64,000 bases of DNA, taken from contig NZ_RIAS01000003.1 in the NCBI RefSeq assembly GCF_003719335.1, positions 1 through 64,000 of the forward strand. Reading direction: 5' to 3'. The position numbers were made by a program, and so were the translations under genes. Below the pieces are notes generated by a model. The model was not told where the DNA came from and did not search any database. It saw nothing but the letters and a program-made list of their open reading frames with translations. Shown one piece after another: positions 63,186 through 64,000 of the stretch; position 1 is the first letter of the stretch, and each line of letters opens with the position of its first letter. The DNA comes from Paenibacillus amylolyticus. Its GTDB lineage: Bacteria > Bacillota > Bacilli > Paenibacillales > Paenibacillaceae.

Positions 63186-64000
63186 TTAAGGCTGCACAAC
63201 AAATGTTGTTACACTTTGGGCTGGCAGATCTGCTGAGAATCCGTTTCCGGACATCTGCAGGGCAGAGCCAGCTGCCAGATTTCGTGTGCTGTCGGTTACC
63301 CAGGAGGATACAGCAGAGGCTGTTCCATTTTGCACGGTGAATCGCTGATTCACGCTTGAAGTGTTTTTGTTAATAGCCACGATAACGATCTTGTTATTCG
63401 CTCCCTTGTATGCAGATACATACACGCCGTTTGCCGGATTTTTGGTTGCATCTACTCTGACATCACCCGGACGTACGAATTTGGAGTAATGAGCCATACT
63501 GTAGCCACGTTTACTTATCGTTCCGTCTTCTTTAATCGGCCCATAATTTCTACGGATATACCACCATACATACGTCTGAAAATTACCTTCAACCATCGCG
63601 TTGTACATATGCTCCGCTACCCCGAGCGCTTCAGGCCAGCGATCTGCTGAATTAGTTTCACTGTTTGGATAGTAAACTTCCGTCATCCAAAGCTCTTTTC
63701 CTGCTCCCTTTTGTTCGAATAACGGATACGGAAAGTCGCTGTATTGTGTACCATACGTATGTGCCCCCAGAATATCCATATTCGCAAGGGCTTGCGGATC
63801 ATTCAAAATAGGGTCCGACATGTTTTTCACATAAGAGAAGGATTCCGGGGCAATGACCCGATTGTTGATGGAACCCGCGTTTTCTTTCATGAAACGAAGC
63901 ATTTCCTCTGGAGACCACCATGTCCAGTCATGTGCATAGTCCGGCTCGTTTTGTACGGAAATCGCGTACAAGTTCACGCCGTTATTTTTCATAAATGTAT
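63186..64000 (-). CDS. xynC: Glucuronoxylanase, GH30_8, 3' part
   Basis: The last 271 codons; the start lies beyond the window. Cuts xylan at positions set by methylglucuronate side groups. Matches B. subtilis XynC over the whole visible part: acid/base Glu in ISVQNEPDYAHDWTWW, nucleophile in LWMTEVYYPNS, and the glucuronate-binding Arg in YVWWYIRRNYGPIKEDG. The C-terminal beta domain ends in LPAQSVTTFVVQP. Together with the GH11 xylanase, GH8 and GH43 enzymes it completes a glucuronoarabinoxylan pathway. Confidence 0.95.
   Translation of the reverse strand, partial: TFMKNNGVNLYAISVQNEPDYAHDWTWWSPEEMLRFMKENAGSINNRVIAPESFSYVKNMSDPILNDPQALANMDILGAHTYGTQYSDFPYPLFEQKGAGKELWMTEVYYPNSETNSADRWPEALGVAEHMYNAMVEGNFQTYVWWYIRRNYGPIKEDGTISKRGYSMAHYSKFVRPGDVRVDATKNPANGVYVSAYKGANNKIVIVAINKNTSSVNQRFTVQNGTASAVSSWVTDSTRNLAAGSALQMSGNGFSADLPAQSVTTFVVQP

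Overview
The window looks like chromosomal DNA of a Paenibacillus-type soil bacterium (Bacillota). This rests on AGGAGG-type ribosome binding sites with frequent TTG/GTG starts, an S-layer-anchored glucanase, many YesM/YesN-type sensor-regulator pairs next to lipoprotein sugar-binding proteins, close protein resemblance to Bacillus XynA, XynC, XynD and BglS, and CcpA-type cre sites. I see no rRNA, tRNA, CRISPR array, insertion sequence or phage genes.

Layout. Positions 1-11,500 are mostly housekeeping: the start of a polysaccharide deacetylase, a codBA cytosine salvage operon behind a PyrR-type attenuator, a cell-wall amidase with a GerMN lipoprotein, a TSUP permease, a TetR-DUF4260 pair, a 30-residue membrane peptide, a DUF3237-like protein, and a CheY-CheC-PAS/GGDEF signalling operon. 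Positions 11,500-23,300 form a beta-glucan module: a 1489-residue SLH-GH16 laminarinase, two ABC permeases, a divergent YesM/YesN pair and a binding lipoprotein. A 14-bp sequence is shared by the permease and binding-protein promoters. Positions 23,300-38,500 hold lichenase BglS, a xylan-deacylating operon (SGNH esterase, CE1-like esterase, GH11 xylanase, SUMF1-like lipoprotein), a GH8 exo-oligoxylanase, a second importer with its own membrane-bound AraC regulator, and a GH5 enzyme with a CBM13 domain.

Positions 38,579-51,568 contain the most unusual locus, a tight minus-strand operon of about ten genes. It encodes a lipoprotein binding protein, a binding protein fused to beta-sandwich domains, a permease pair, a membrane-tethered NHL propeller with TPR, a Yip1-like membrane protein, a DUF5696 lipoprotein that resembles a divergent glycosidase, a second permease pair and a 49-residue Cys/Trp-rich peptide. 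It is flanked by a divergent AraC regulator whose receiver domain has lost its phosphorylation residues, and by a separate binding protein/YesM/YesN cassette with no permeases. Positions 58,000-64,000 return to xylan use: two GH43 enzymes, a cupin-AraC regulator, a barnase-barstar pair with a lipoprotein RNase, and the 3' part of GH30 glucuronoxylanase XynC.

How it works together (inference). Secreted GH11, GH30, GH5 and GH16 enzymes and esterases cut and deacylate hemicellulose. Binding proteins deliver the oligosaccharides to four CUT1-type permease pairs. Since no ATPase is encoded here, a shared MsmX-like ATPase elsewhere presumably energises them. Enzymes without signal peptides (GH8, two GH43) finish the oligomers inside the cell. 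Each transport module has a local AraC-type activator, and cre-like sites suggest overall glucose repression.
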